From NCBI GenBank assembly GCA_963803115.1, contig CAWDLN010000002.1, positions 1 to 64,000 on the forward strand: 64,000 nucleotides of DNA, given 5' to 3'. The notes under the pieces were generated by a model. It was not told the DNA's origin. It saw nothing but the letters and a program-made list of their open reading frames with translations, and ran no database searches. This DNA is from DATBGZ01 sp963803115. Its GTDB lineage: Bacteria > Actinomycetota > Actinomycetes > Mycobacteriales > Micromonosporaceae. Below are positions 26,276 through 35,642 of this stretch, piece after piece (within the stretch, counting starts at the first letter, position 1; each line of letters starts with the position of its first letter). Made by a program: the position numbers and the translations under genes.

Positions 26276-26382
26276 ACGCTGGAGGTCAGGGCGCCCGAGA
26301 TGCCTAAGGTCAATTGAGACGGGACAGTTCCAGAGCGACTGCCCACATTGGTGTCTTGCCTATAGGCGCCGACTCTGGACGC

Positions 26383-26814
26383 TCACGACCACCACCACTG
26401 AGCGCTGTCGGACCGACTCGCGGCCGTCCACCCGGGGCGCTGGCTTCTCACTCCGTCGGCCGGACGGGTGGGTGCGGGCTGCCGATGGCCCGTCTGACGC
26501 TGGTGCAGGTCGAGGTAGGTCTCGGCCTTTCGCCGGATCTTGGTGAGCCGCTTTGAGATCGGACCGTGGTTGGCGTATCCGAGCTGTGCAGCGATGTCGG
26601 TCAGGGTGGTGGGGCCGCTGGAGAGCAGCACGACGATCTGCCGTTCCCGCTGGTCGAGGAGAGCCATGAAGTCAGCGAAGACCATGCGGTCTTCGACCTC
26701 AGTCTCTGGGCCCTGCACGGGGATGGTCTCGTCGAGTTCGACGAACCTCACGCTGATCTTGTTGCGCTTGCGGTAGAGCTTGCGCTCGAAGTCTTCTTGG
26801 GCGTAGCTCCACCT
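26383..26814 (-). pseudogene. Sigma-factor-like HTH protein remnant
   Basis: The minus frame WSYAQEDFERKLYRKRNKISVRFVEL, ETIPVQGPETEVEDRMVFADFMALLDQRERQIVVLLSSGPTTLTDIAAQLGYANHGPISKRLTKIRRK is a sigma region 4-like helix-turn-helix. It is open without a start back to about 26815, where the unrelated DUF5995 frame of the other strand begins. The N-terminal (region 2-like) part is missing. The extreme C-terminal 45 residues are low quality. Confidence 0.6.
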
Positions 26815-26816
26815 AG

Positions 26817-27578
26817 CCGAATCCGCGAACTTCCCAGGCGATCGCCGATGAGATCGACCGCGGCGGATTCGCCGACAATGCCTGGGTCAGCTGTTTGGAT
26901 GTCGCCTTCGCGCAGCTGTACCTGGATGCGCTCGACGCTGACCGTCGTGCCGCGGCCTCGTCGAGTCCGTGGCGGATAGCCCTCGCCGCCGCACGAGACA
27001 ACCCTGACCCGCCGCCCCTTCGTCACGTACTTCTCGGGCTCAACGCACACATCAACTACGACCTACCGCAGTCACTTCTCGCCGTGATCACCCCGGGTGA
27101 CTTCGACAGCCCGATGGTTCGCCGAGCCCGCCAGGATGACCACTGCCACGTCGATGTCGTGCTGCAGGCGCGGGTGGGCGATGAGGACATGGAGCTCAGC
27201 GCCATCTCGTCGGTGACGGTGCTTGATCGTCTGTTGCGCCCAGCCAACCGAGCGGCCAGTCGTCGGTTTCTAAAGGAGGCGCGGCGCAAGGTGTGGCACA
27301 ACGCCGCCTTGCCGGATCAGGCCCACCGGATCAGCCCGACGCGGTTCGCCGAAACTTTGGCCTCGCTTGAGGAACTCTGCGCGGACCGGGTGCGTGACCT
27401 CACCAAGCCCGGCCCGGTCCTACTCAAGCTTGCCCGCAAGGGATTTGGCGTCATGATGCGCCCGACCGAAACCAGGCCGAGGGTCGACCCTAGTCAACAA
27501 GTCGCGGTCCACTCGTTCACATTTAGGGTCCGCTCGGACGCGCGTCTAAGGTTCCTCCGCGAGCTGTTTGCGAGGTGA
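26817..27578 (+). pseudogene. DUF5995-family protein, N-terminally truncated
   Basis: LLGLNAHINYDLPQSLLAVITPGDF, then LLRPANRAASRRFLKEARRKVWHNA and LTKPGPVLLKLARKGFGVMM, match DUF5995 (function unknown; the two His in NAHINYDL look metal-binding). The open frame begins after a TAG at 26814-26816, and the first part of the family is missing. An ATG at 26895 gives 227 residues. It abuts the truncated sigma-like gene at the same point, so a deletion or rearrangement joined them. The 3' end overlaps the convergent antiporter gene by 56 bases. Confidence 0.65.
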
Positions 27579-29028
27579 ACAGAGGTTCGAGGTTAGGTTG
27601 GGCTGCCGGGTCGGCCAGTACCACGACCTCGTCGCCAGCCTGCAGGACGGTGTCCCGGCTTACTGCCACTAATGCGCCGTCGCGGCTGATGAAGCTGATC
27701 CACGCGTCTTCACCAAGGGCGAGGTCGGCGAGGGTGCTCCCGTCGGCGGGCGCGCCGGAGACGACCAGGTAGCGGCGCATACCGGCGGGTTCGTGCCGGA
27801 ACCGCACGCTCAGGGCCCACGGTTCGGGTTCGACGGTACGCATTGGCACGCCGGTGCGGTGGGCGACGTACGGCACTAGGCTGCCCTGCACGACGACAGA
27901 GAATGCCACCACGACCACCACGACGCCGTACATCCTCGGGGCGCCGGATACGTCGGCGGTGAGGATGTAGCTGCCGAGCAGGATGGGCACGGCGCCTTTG
28001 AGTCCGGACCACATAACAAACAGCCGCTCGCCGGGGCGTAGCCGTACTGGCAGCAGAAGTAGCCCGACCGCGGCGGGTCGAACGATCAGGGTCAGCAGTA
28101 GGGCTAGGCCGAGGCCGATGAGCCAGGCGTCGCTGGTGGCCAGGTCGTACAGGGAGACGGTCAGGCCGAGCATGGCGAACGCGACGATCTCGGAGAGGCT
28201 TGCCAGTGAGGAGTAGAACCGTTCGATCTCAGCCTTGTACGGGGCGCGGAGATCTCCGACTAGGATGCCGGCGATGAACACCGCCAGGAAGCCGGATCCG
28301 CGGGCGAGGGTGGCCGTTCCGTAGATGACGGCGGCCGCGGCGAGGGTGCTCAACGGGTACAGGGCGCCGCTTGGCAGTGTGACCCGGCGCATGAACAGAG
28401 CCAGACCGTACCCGCCGACCACGCCGGCCGCCGCGCCGACCCCCATTTGCAACGTGAACTCGCGTAGCCCATCGCCCACGGCGTGCCAGCCGCTGGCGGC
28501 TCCGACTGCCAGCAGGCTGGCCATCGCGGCGATTCCGACCGGGTCGTTGGCGCCCGCCTCGCCCTCAAGCAGGGTGCCGGTGCGCCCAGAGATTTCGCGG
28601 CGGCCTAGCACTGAGAACACCACGGCCGGGTCGGTGGGTGCCAGCGCCGTGCCGAGCAACAGGGCGGGCAGCCAGCCGAAGCCGAACAGCAGGTGCGCCA
28701 GCACCGCTATGCCAGCGATGGTGGCGAATGTGCCCACCACACCGACCCAGGCGATGGGGCCGGCCGTCGAGCGGAACCGGCGCCAGCCGATATGCATGCC
28801 GCCGTCGAATAGCAATACGATCAGAGCGACGGTGACGACTCGCTGCACTGTGACCACGGGTATCCGGCCAAGGGCCGGAATCAGATCCGCGGCCACCGCG
28901 GCGCCTAGCAGGAAGATCGCAGGGGCCGGCACCCGCATTCGCTGGCTGAGCCGGTTCGACAGCACTGCCAGCAGCCCCGAAGCGCCGACCACCGCGATCG
29001 CCAGGCCGAAGCCCCTAACGTCGTTCAC
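27523..29028 (-). CDS. CPA1/NhaP2-like potassium or sodium/proton antiporter with TrkA-C domain
   Basis: 501 residues. About 12 to 13 membrane helices span residues 1-385, including LLGTALAPTDPAVVFSVLG and EGEAGANDPVGIAAMASLL, which hold the ion-site Asp residues (the ND motif of electroneutral CPA1 exchangers). Residues about 405-485 form a soluble TrkA-C domain (RYLVVSGAPADGSTLADLALGEDAWISFISRDGALVAVSRDTVLQAGDEVVVLA) that usually senses nucleotides. It exchanges K+ or Na+ for protons and helps in pH and ion stress. The start at ATG 29028 fits the first membrane helix. Confidence 0.88.
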   Translation of the reverse strand: MNDVRGFGLAIAVVGASGLLAVLSNRLSQRMRVPAPAIFLLGAAVAADLIPALGRIPVVTVQRVVTVALIVLLFDGGMHIGWRRFRSTAGPIAWVGVVGTFATIAGIAVLAHLLFGFGWLPALLLGTALAPTDPAVVFSVLGRREISGRTGTLLEGEAGANDPVGIAAMASLLAVGAASGWHAVGDGLREFTLQMGVGAAAGVVGGYGLALFMRRVTLPSGALYPLSTLAAAAVIYGTATLARGSGFLAVFIAGILVGDLRAPYKAEIERFYSSLASLSEIVAFAMLGLTVSLYDLATSDAWLIGLGLALLLTLIVRPAAVGLLLLPVRLRPGERLFVMWSGLKGAVPILLGSYILTADVSGAPRMYGVVVVVVAFSVVVQGSLVPYVAHRTGVPMRTVEPEPWALSVRFRHEPAGMRRYLVVSGAPADGSTLADLALGEDAWISFISRDGALVAVSRDTVLQAGDEVVVLADPAAQPNLEPLFTSQTARGGTLDARPSGP

Positions 29029-29199
29029 CGCCGAACCCCGCGACGGGGACCCGCGCAGCCGGTACGAGCAGGGGACACGGTAACCTCCCGGGACGGCGCG
29101 GACCTACCAGCGCCGACCAGACTTCCCGGCACACCACCGCCCACAATATCCACTGACCGCGGACCTTGGCACGGCCCGACGGGCCGCGAAACACCGCAG

Positions 29200-29605
29200 C
29201 CGGGCGCCCGGCCGCGGCGTTCACCAACATCGCCCGGGCGCTGCGGCCGGCCGGTGGTTTGACGCTGCTTGTGTGGCAACCGGTCGAACGCAACCCTTGG
29301 ATCGTCGAGTTGACCGGGGGCGTTAGCGGCGGGACGGGATGTACCCGGACCAGGATCCGACGTGCCCGGCCCGCTCTCGCTATCCGAGCCCGACCGCGTG
29401 TGCACGATTCTCGGCCAGGCAGGCTTTGTCGGTATCATCTTCGAAGGGCCGAGCGCACCCTTCGCTTTCGGTCCGGACGCTTACGCGGCCTACCGGTTCG
29501 TGTCTGAGTTTGGCTCACCAGGTTCGTGCTGCGCGATCTCGACGATGCCGCACGGTCAAGCGTGCTCGATGCGTTGCGCGCGAACATCGCCGCCCACGAA
29601 ACGTC
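29200..29605 (+). pseudogene. Class I methyltransferase remnant
   Basis: Three frames in succession match the C-terminal half of actinomycete methyltransferases: AFTNIARALRPAGGLTLLVWQPVERNPW, then GPLSLSEPDRVCTILGQAGFVGIIFEGPSAPFAFGPDAYAAYRFV, then LRDLDDAARSSVLDALRANIAAHE. The N-terminal SAM-binding half is missing and at least two frameshifts are present. Confidence 0.7.
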
Positions 29606-29696
29606 AACGTTGTCGTCAACGCCCCGCCTGCCTGGCTCGTCCCTGGTCGCCGCGACTGAGCCTTTCCGATCGCTACTGACAGAGGAGGAATATGTC

Positions 29697-30075
29697 CGAC
29701 GCGATGCGTTCGTGACTGGTGATCCGCGCCTCCTTGACGAGACCGTCGCCGAGTATGTCGTAGACCACAACCCACGCCCGGCCAGCGAACCGGCCGCGAG
29801 GCCCTCGCCGAGGCTATCGCTATATTCCGCAACGGATTTCCCGACTTGGAGGTCACGGTCGAGCGTGAGCTCGCCGAAGGCGATCTCGTCGTTGCGTACG
29901 GCCCCATGGGTGGCACCGACACAGGCGAACTCATGGGGCGTACCCGCGACAGGTAAGCGGGCGACATTCGCCTACATGGACATGTATCGGGTCGAGAACG
30001 GGCCTGATCATTGAGTCCTGGCATGTCGAGGACATCGCCGGCATGTTAGGCCAACTCGGCCTGCTGCCTTGGTGT
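29697..30075 (+). pseudogene. SnoaL-like ester cyclase remnant
   Basis: VTGDPRLLDETVAEYVVDHNPRP, IAIFRNGFPDLEVTVERELAEGDLVVAYGPMGGTDTGELMG, VPATGKRATFAYMDMYRVENG and IIESWHVEDIAGMLGQLGLLP are the successive segments of a SnoaL-like polyketide-cyclase fold. They are spread over three frames. All segments are in order, so only indels break it. Confidence 0.72.
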
Positions 30076-30165
30076 TGTGCTTGTTTGCCCACCGCGATGC
30101 CGTCAGGGTGCCTGGCACCGCCAGCGAACGCGCCGCCGTACCCGACGAGGCGGAATACTCTGATC

Positions 30166-31713
30166 GTGGATGCGCCCGACGCAAGGGGCTTCCGGCTGAC
30201 GGAACTGGTTGCCGCGATCTCGCTGGCGACGGATCTTGGCACCGGCCAGCCCGTGGAACACGCGCTGCGCACCTGCCTGTTGTCAACGTCCGTTGCGAAA
30301 GTACTCGGCCTAGACGCCACGACCACCGCCGATGTGCACTACGTCGCGCTCCTGCGTTTCCTCGGCTGTGTAGCCGACGCGCCCGACATCGCGCGCCTAA
30401 CCGGTGGCGACAACATCGCGTTCCTGTCGGACATGGCGCCGAGCGCGATGGGCAACGCCGGCGAGGAGATGCGGGCGCTTGCCCACAGTTTGGGGCGAAG
30501 CAGATCCCGGCTGCGCCGGGGCCGGCTTTTGGTACGGGCGCTGAGCGACCCGGGATGGGGGAGGCGCTCGTTGTCGGCGCACTGCGAGGTCGGCGCACGG
30601 CTGGCCGCGCGGCTGGGCCTCGGGTCCGGGGTTGTCGATGCCCTAGCGCACGCCTACGAACGGTGGGACGGCCGCGGCCGGCCCGACGGTTTGGCCGCGG
30701 AGGAGATCCCGATCGCGGTGCGAGTGGTGGTCGTGGCACGGGATGCCCTGCTGTGGCAGCGGCTAGCCGGCTCCGAGGCCGCATCGGCGGTGTTGACCCG
30801 CCGTCGCGGCCGAGCGTACGACCCAGCGGTTGTGGACGCGTTGCAGAACGTCGGGCTCGGGACCACCGAGAGCGACTCGCCCTGGCAGGACGTACTCGAA
30901 GCTGAGCCGGCGCCAGTACGTCGCATCGAGCCGGCGGAGCTGGACGAAGCGCTCGCGGCGGTGGGTGACTTTGCGGACCTGCGATCGACCCGGAGCAGGG
31001 GTCGCTCGTCCCGGGTGGCCGAACTCGCCGCAGCGGCCGGACGCGCGTCCGGAGTGTCGGCCGAGGAGATCATCGCGCTTCGCCGAGCCGGGATGGTCGC
31101 AGACGTCGGCGCGGTCGGGGTGCCCGCGGAGGTGTGGGGCAGCCACGACCCGACCGGGGCGGAGGTGGCCGAACAGGTTCGGCTGCACCCGTACTTGTCG
31201 GAACGGATCCTGAACCGGTGCACCGGCCTGACATCCGTGGCGCTACTCGCCGGCGCCCACCACGAGCGCCTCGACGGGTCCGGGTATCACCGTGGATCCA
31301 CCGGGCCCCAGCTATCCATTCCGGCCAGGCTGCTCGCTGCGGCCGACCTGTGGGCCAGCTTGGACGAGCAGCGTTCGTCTCGCTCAGCGCTTACGCCTGC
31401 ACAAGCCCGCACCGCGATCCGGGCCGAGGCCAGGGCCGGCCGGGTCGACGCCGCAGCGGTCGAGGCGGTTCTTGCGGCCGCTGGCCAGGGCGGCGACCGA
31501 GCCCGCTCCGCGCGTCCGGCTGGGCTCTCGGACCGGGAGATCGAGGTGCTGCGACTGGTCGCCCGCGGCTCCAGCAACCGAGACGTTGCTGCTTACTTGT
31601 CGATCTCGGCAAAGACAGTGGGTCGGCATGTGGAGAACATTTACGCCAAGGCGGGCGTGAGGTCGCGTGCGGCGGCGGCGCTGTTTGCGATGGAGCATCG
31701 TTTGCTGGACTAG
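30166..31713 (+). CDS. HD-domain (HD-GYP-like, duplicated) protein with LuxR HTH
   Basis: 515 residues from the GTG at 30166. Two related HD regions occur: HAYERWDGRGRPDGLAAEEIPIAVRVV (about residues 160-190) and LLAGAHHERLDGSGYHRGSTGPQLSIPARLLAAADLWASL (about 360-405). Both match the HHE-x-W/L-DGxGYPxGxxxxxIP element of HD-GYP phosphodiesterases. The C-terminus (LSDREIEVLRLVARGSSNRDVAAYLSISAKTVGRHVENIYAKAG) is a LuxR HTH. It is thus a one-component regulator linking a phosphohydrolase-like sensor to DNA. Whether it still binds metals or cyclic nucleotides is unclear. The alpha/beta hydrolase gene follows 88 bases on. Confidence 0.82.
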   Translation: MDAPDARGFRLTELVAAISLATDLGTGQPVEHALRTCLLSTSVAKVLGLDATTTADVHYVALLRFLGCVADAPDIARLTGGDNIAFLSDMAPSAMGNAGEEMRALAHSLGRSRSRLRRGRLLVRALSDPGWGRRSLSAHCEVGARLAARLGLGSGVVDALAHAYERWDGRGRPDGLAAEEIPIAVRVVVVARDALLWQRLAGSEAASAVLTRRRGRAYDPAVVDALQNVGLGTTESDSPWQDVLEAEPAPVRRIEPAELDEALAAVGDFADLRSTRSRGRSSRVAELAAAAGRASGVSAEEIIALRRAGMVADVGAVGVPAEVWGSHDPTGAEVAEQVRLHPYLSERILNRCTGLTSVALLAGAHHERLDGSGYHRGSTGPQLSIPARLLAAADLWASLDEQRSSRSALTPAQARTAIRAEARAGRVDAAAVEAVLAAAGQGGDRARSARPAGLSDREIEVLRLVARGSSNRDVAAYLSISAKTVGRHVENIYAKAGVRSRAAAALFAMEHRLLD

Positions 31714-31801
31714 CCGTTTTGGGGTGTTCACCCGATGCGGCGCCAGTCCCGTGACCGCGAGGCTCGACCTCGTATACCGATCCGGTTCGAAGGAGAAAGC
31801 G

Positions 31802-32602
31802 ATGGCTGAGCACGGCCCCGTCCTGGAAAAGGCAATCTCCCGGGACGGCACACCGATTGCGTACTGGCGAAGCGGCAATGGACCCGGACTGGTCCTGGTG
31901 CACGGCACGACGGCTGACCACTCCCGCTGGGAGACGGTGCTGCCCCTGCTGGAGCCGCACGTAACGGTCTACGCCGTCGATCGTCGCGGGCGCGGCGCCA
32001 GCGGCGACGGGACCGACTATTCGATCGAGGATGAGTTCGCCGACGTGGCCGCCGTGGTGGACGCCGTCGGCGGCCCGGTCGATCTGTTGGGTCATTCGTA
32101 CGGGGCATTGTGTGCCTTGGAGGCAACGATGTTGACCGCGGGTGTGCGCCGGCTGGTGCTCTACGAACCTCCGGTTGGGCCCGTTGCCCCGGCGGAGTTC
32201 ATGAACCGGCTGGCCGAATTACACGCACGAGGTCAGCGGGAGGAGACGATCATCGCGGTATTCGAGTTCATCGGGATGGCCCCCGCGCAGATAGAGCTGG
32301 CCAAGTCATTGCCCTCCTGGCCGAACCGCGTCGCAGCCGCGCACACTGTCGTCCGCGAATTCCAAGCGGAGGGGAAGTATATCTTCGACCCGGATAGGTT
32401 CGCGGCCTTAAGGGTGCCGACACTGATGCTCGCGGGTGCGGACAGCCTGCCGGAGATACTCGCGGCAAACGACGCGGTCGCGGCCACGGTGCCTGGCGCG
32501 CGGGTCGTAACGATGTCCGGCCAGGGACACGTCGCAATGCTCACCGCCCCGGATCTCTTCGTCCGCGAGGTTCTCAGCTTCCTACACGAAGCCACGGACT
32601 GA
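31802..32602 (+). CDS. Alpha/beta hydrolase
   Basis: 266 residues. The ATG at 31802 has an AAGGAG site nine bases upstream. The fold is marked by LVLVHGTTADHSRW (oxyanion-hole strand), VYAVDRRGRGASGD, the nucleophile elbow LLGHSYGAL (Ser), VPTLMLAGADSLPEI (acid region) and the catalytic His in SGQGHVAML. The whole triad is in place. The substrate is not predictable. The preceding HD/LuxR regulator may control it. Confidence 0.88.
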   Translation: MAEHGPVLEKAISRDGTPIAYWRSGNGPGLVLVHGTTADHSRWETVLPLLEPHVTVYAVDRRGRGASGDGTDYSIEDEFADVAAVVDAVGGPVDLLGHSYGALCALEATMLTAGVRRLVLYEPPVGPVAPAEFMNRLAELHARGQREETIIAVFEFIGMAPAQIELAKSLPSWPNRVAAAHTVVREFQAEGKYIFDPDRFAALRVPTLMLAGADSLPEILAANDAVAATVPGARVVTMSGQGHVAMLTAPDLFVREVLSFLHEATD

Positions 32603-32790
32603 CGGACTACAAGCCGGCGACGGGCTTGCCCCCTTTTCGTTCGACGCATAACTCGCCACTGCCCGGGTTCTGCAATGACGGTCAGCTCGTCGCCACGACG
32701 GACCACGTTGGAAGCAAACTGCGCCGCGCGCAGCGAAGATTGCGGGGTCGAGGCGCTCTTCGTTGTTGGCCCGGGAGGTGCCGCCTTCCG

Positions 32791-34362
32791 TTACCTTGCA
32801 GACGGCGTAGGTTCGGCGTCTCGGTCCGGGCGTTCACCGGTGACGTCGGCGACGTGGGTTTGTCCGTACCCTTCGCGCTCGGGGTGACCGTGCTCGCCGC
32901 GGGTCAGGGCGAATTCCTCTTCGGGGGAGAGGATGAGCTTGTGCCGTCCGGCGATCGCGAAGTAGGCGATAGCGAGGAGGAACCATGCGGCTACGCCGTA
33001 CACACCGGGCCTGTAGTCGGCGCGGGCGAAGAGGGCCGCCAACGCAACAAGCGCGATGACCCCCGCCACGGCGGCGCCGACGATACCCAGTGGGCTGCGG
33101 TAGGGCCGTTCAATGTTGGGCAGCTTCCGTCGGAGCAAGATGAACGACAGCATTTGCATGAAGTAGGAGATGACGGCGCCAAAGACGGCCATTGACAGCA
33201 GTGCGGCACTCAGATTGCCGCCGAGCCAGTCGCGGTTGCCGGCCTCGTAGAGCAGGTAGGCGAGTGCATATCCGAGGACGCCTCCGCCGAGTAGGGCGAC
33301 GTACGGGGTCTTACGTTTGCCGTGTGTCAGCGAGAGCCAGTGGGGGTAGTAGCCGGCGCGGGAGAGCGAGTACACGTTTCGGCCGTATGCGTAGATGATG
33401 GTGTGGAAACTGGCGACTAGTCCGGCGACCGCAACGAGGCCGAGCAGCGAGGCGGAGGTGCCGCTGCCGAAGATGGTCTTCAATCCGTCGAGCAGTGGTT
33501 CGCCGGAGCCGCGCAAGCCTTCCGCTCCTGGTGCGATCCCAGTGTTGAGGAACAGCACCAGGAAGGCGGCCACGACGAGGGTGAGCAGGCCGTAGATAGT
33601 GCCGCGGGGGATGTCCTTCTTCGGGTCGTGGGACTCCTCGGCAGCCAACGGCAGTTCCTCGATGGCGAGGTAGAACCAGATGGCAAAGGGCAGGGCCAGG
33701 AAGATTCCCTTGCCCAGTCCAAAGGGGAACCAGGTCGAGTTGCCTGGCTCGGGAGTGATGTTGAGCGCGTTGGCGGTGAAGTCCAGTTTGGTCAGGGCAC
33801 CCACGTAGAAGATTGCGAGGATCGCAAGTGCCAGCAAGCAGATGACGACGGTGAACCGCATCGCCATTTCGATGCCGATCAGGTTGAGCCCGAGGAAGAT
33901 CAGGTAGAAGATCAGCCACCAGATCGGCTGAGCGATCTGCACGCCGAACAGATCATCCACAATGGACTGCATGTATTGCGCGATGAACGTGACGATTACG
34001 GCGGGGGTAACGATGTACTCGATGCTTTCGGCGACGCCGGTGATGAATCCGCCCCATGGCCCCATCGACGACCGGGCGAAGGAGTACGCGCCTCCGGTAT
34101 GGGGCTGCGCCGGTGACATCTCGGCGATGCTGTAGCACAAGCCGAAGTACATCACCGTGATGATCACAGCGGCGACGAGGAGACCGCCGAAACCCCCGGC
34201 GTCGAGGCCTAGGTTCCAGCCGGAGAACTCGCCGGAGATGACTGCCGCGACCCCCAGCGCCCACAGGGACCACACCCCCGCGTGCCGCCGTAGCGCGCGC
34301 TTGGCGAAGTAGCCGCCTTCTGCCTCACGATAGGTGACGCCACCTGAACTCTGTCCGGACAT
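32791..34362 (-). CDS. APC-family amino acid/ethanolamine permease
   Basis: 523 residues from ATG 34362 with about 12 membrane helices. GYFAKRALRRHAGVWSLWALGVAAVISGEFSGWNLGL is the N-terminal signature of EutP/Eat-like ethanolamine permeases (APC superfamily). SMGPWGGFITGVAESIEYIVTPAVIV and FAIWFYLAIEELPLAAEESHDPKKDIPRG also fit. It should import ethanolamine or a similar amine by proton or sodium coupling. Ethanolamine ammonia-lyase genes are not in the window. A longer open frame adds 18 residues upstream. Confidence 0.85.
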   Translation of the reverse strand: MSGQSSGGVTYREAEGGYFAKRALRRHAGVWSLWALGVAAVISGEFSGWNLGLDAGGFGGLLVAAVIITVMYFGLCYSIAEMSPAQPHTGGAYSFARSSMGPWGGFITGVAESIEYIVTPAVIVTFIAQYMQSIVDDLFGVQIAQPIWWLIFYLIFLGLNLIGIEMAMRFTVVICLLALAILAIFYVGALTKLDFTANALNITPEPGNSTWFPFGLGKGIFLALPFAIWFYLAIEELPLAAEESHDPKKDIPRGTIYGLLTLVVAAFLVLFLNTGIAPGAEGLRGSGEPLLDGLKTIFGSGTSASLLGLVAVAGLVASFHTIIYAYGRNVYSLSRAGYYPHWLSLTHGKRKTPYVALLGGGVLGYALAYLLYEAGNRDWLGGNLSAALLSMAVFGAVISYFMQMLSFILLRRKLPNIERPYRSPLGIVGAAVAGVIALVALAALFARADYRPGVYGVAAWFLLAIAYFAIAGRHKLILSPEEEFALTRGEHGHPEREGYGQTHVADVTGERPDRDAEPTPSAR

Positions 34363-34604
34363 TGTGATCACCCCAGACTGCGCGCGAGATCGCAACGTGA
34401 GGCTAAAGCCGATCAACTCGCCCGGTCAAGGTTGCGCGGTGCCGCCGTGGACAATCGGCAGTACATGATGCATTGAGATGTTGGACGAAGCACCGCAATC
34501 ACCAACAAAAGTCGATTGATTTCAGGTCCGCAGAAGCAGCGAAATCCATCGGCGGTGGCGGCGGCCTTCGGTTAGCGACGGTCGCGCTCAACCGGCGGCG
34601 TCAG

Positions 34605-35042
34605 CTACCACGAGATCTGCGAGTTCAGAACCTGGACGGCGTCCTCAACACTTCGGCGCAACACGTCGTCGGTGGCAGAATAGTACAGTGACCCGGCTCC
34701 ATTGTGGACCAACTCTCTAACCTTGGCGATCCCACACGCGGACACCGGTTCGTGTGAAAGTAGACGGTCGATCAGAATCGCTAGGACATCGGCAGCATTG
34801 AGGATGCTTCGTCGAGGCGGCACGATTCGTGGTCCGAATCGGCGGGCTCGCTGGTTGGCATCGTCCAATACCTGTTGAAGACTTCGTGCGAGCGATTGCC
34901 GCTGCTGGGGACGGACCAGGGCTAGGGCGCGCAAAGCAAGGATCCCGCTGGCTTCCGGCGCAGTCCCCGCAGCGAGCTGTCGATCAAGTGAGCCGGCGCG
35001 CACGCGGGCGAGCAGCCGTCGCCTTCCGCGCGATGAGGCCAT
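34605..35042 (-). CDS. Conserved actinobacterial hypothetical protein
   Basis: 145 residues. MASSRGRRRLLARVRAGSLDRQLAAGTAPEASGILALRALALVR opens a wholly helical, Arg/Leu-rich protein. ILNAADVLAILIDRLLSHEPVSACGIAKVRELVHNGAGSLYY follows in the middle. I recall similar small proteins across actinomycetes but no function. No membrane segment or Cys cluster is seen. Upstream ATG at 35054 is possible. Confidence 0.6.
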   Translation of the reverse strand: MASSRGRRRLLARVRAGSLDRQLAAGTAPEASGILALRALALVRPQQRQSLARSLQQVLDDANQRARRFGPRIVPPRRSILNAADVLAILIDRLLSHEPVSACGIAKVRELVHNGAGSLYYSATDDVLRRSVEDAVQVLNSQISW

Positions 35043-35054
35043 GATCACTGTCAT

Positions 35055-35642
35055 TTACCAGAATCAGCATCGGCCCTCCGTGGCCCGCTGAGTCCTCGCG
35101 CATCGTCCTCTTGCGTGCCGCCGGCAGCAATCTGAATGGTTCGCCGGGCCGGTCTCGAGGCCCATCATGAGATGTATCGGGTTTGCCACCAGGAGCTCGA
35201 TCCTGCCCGCCACCTCCGGACGGGTGATGGTACGGGCGGTTAGCGTGATTGCGCACGTGATCAGCAGCAGCGTCGATGAGGTCGCGCCGGGAGAGTCGAC
35301 AATGGAGCTGCCGGGTCAACGCGTGCTGCGCCAGCGGCTGGGTCGATGCGCGCATGTGGTGCGCGGTTGACTACGCGCGCAGTCCTCATCGCGTGTTCGT
35401 CAAGGTCGAGAATCATGTCGGCTCAATGACGCCTATGGCCACCCCGTCCGACCCCCGTCATCAGCGTGCCGGCAGGCCCGCGTAGTCCGCTGTCGTGAGC
35501 GGACGCGTTGACAAAGACACGTCGTCCCTGCAGCACACCGATCCGCCGCAGCCCCGAATGCAGCGCAATACCGCGGGGACATGCATCCGGCTCCCCATTT
35601 CCCGGGCCCGATGCCGCTGTAACTCTTGGTTGATGAGGAGGA
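35055..35642. other. No gene recognised
   Basis: 588 bases. Frames are short, with no domain. A GAGGAGG site at 35635-35641 belongs to the following gene. Confidence 0.5.

Noticed and set aside
28325..29083. 252-codon plus-strand frame
   Set aside because: Thr/Pro/Ser-rich shadow of the antiporter gene.
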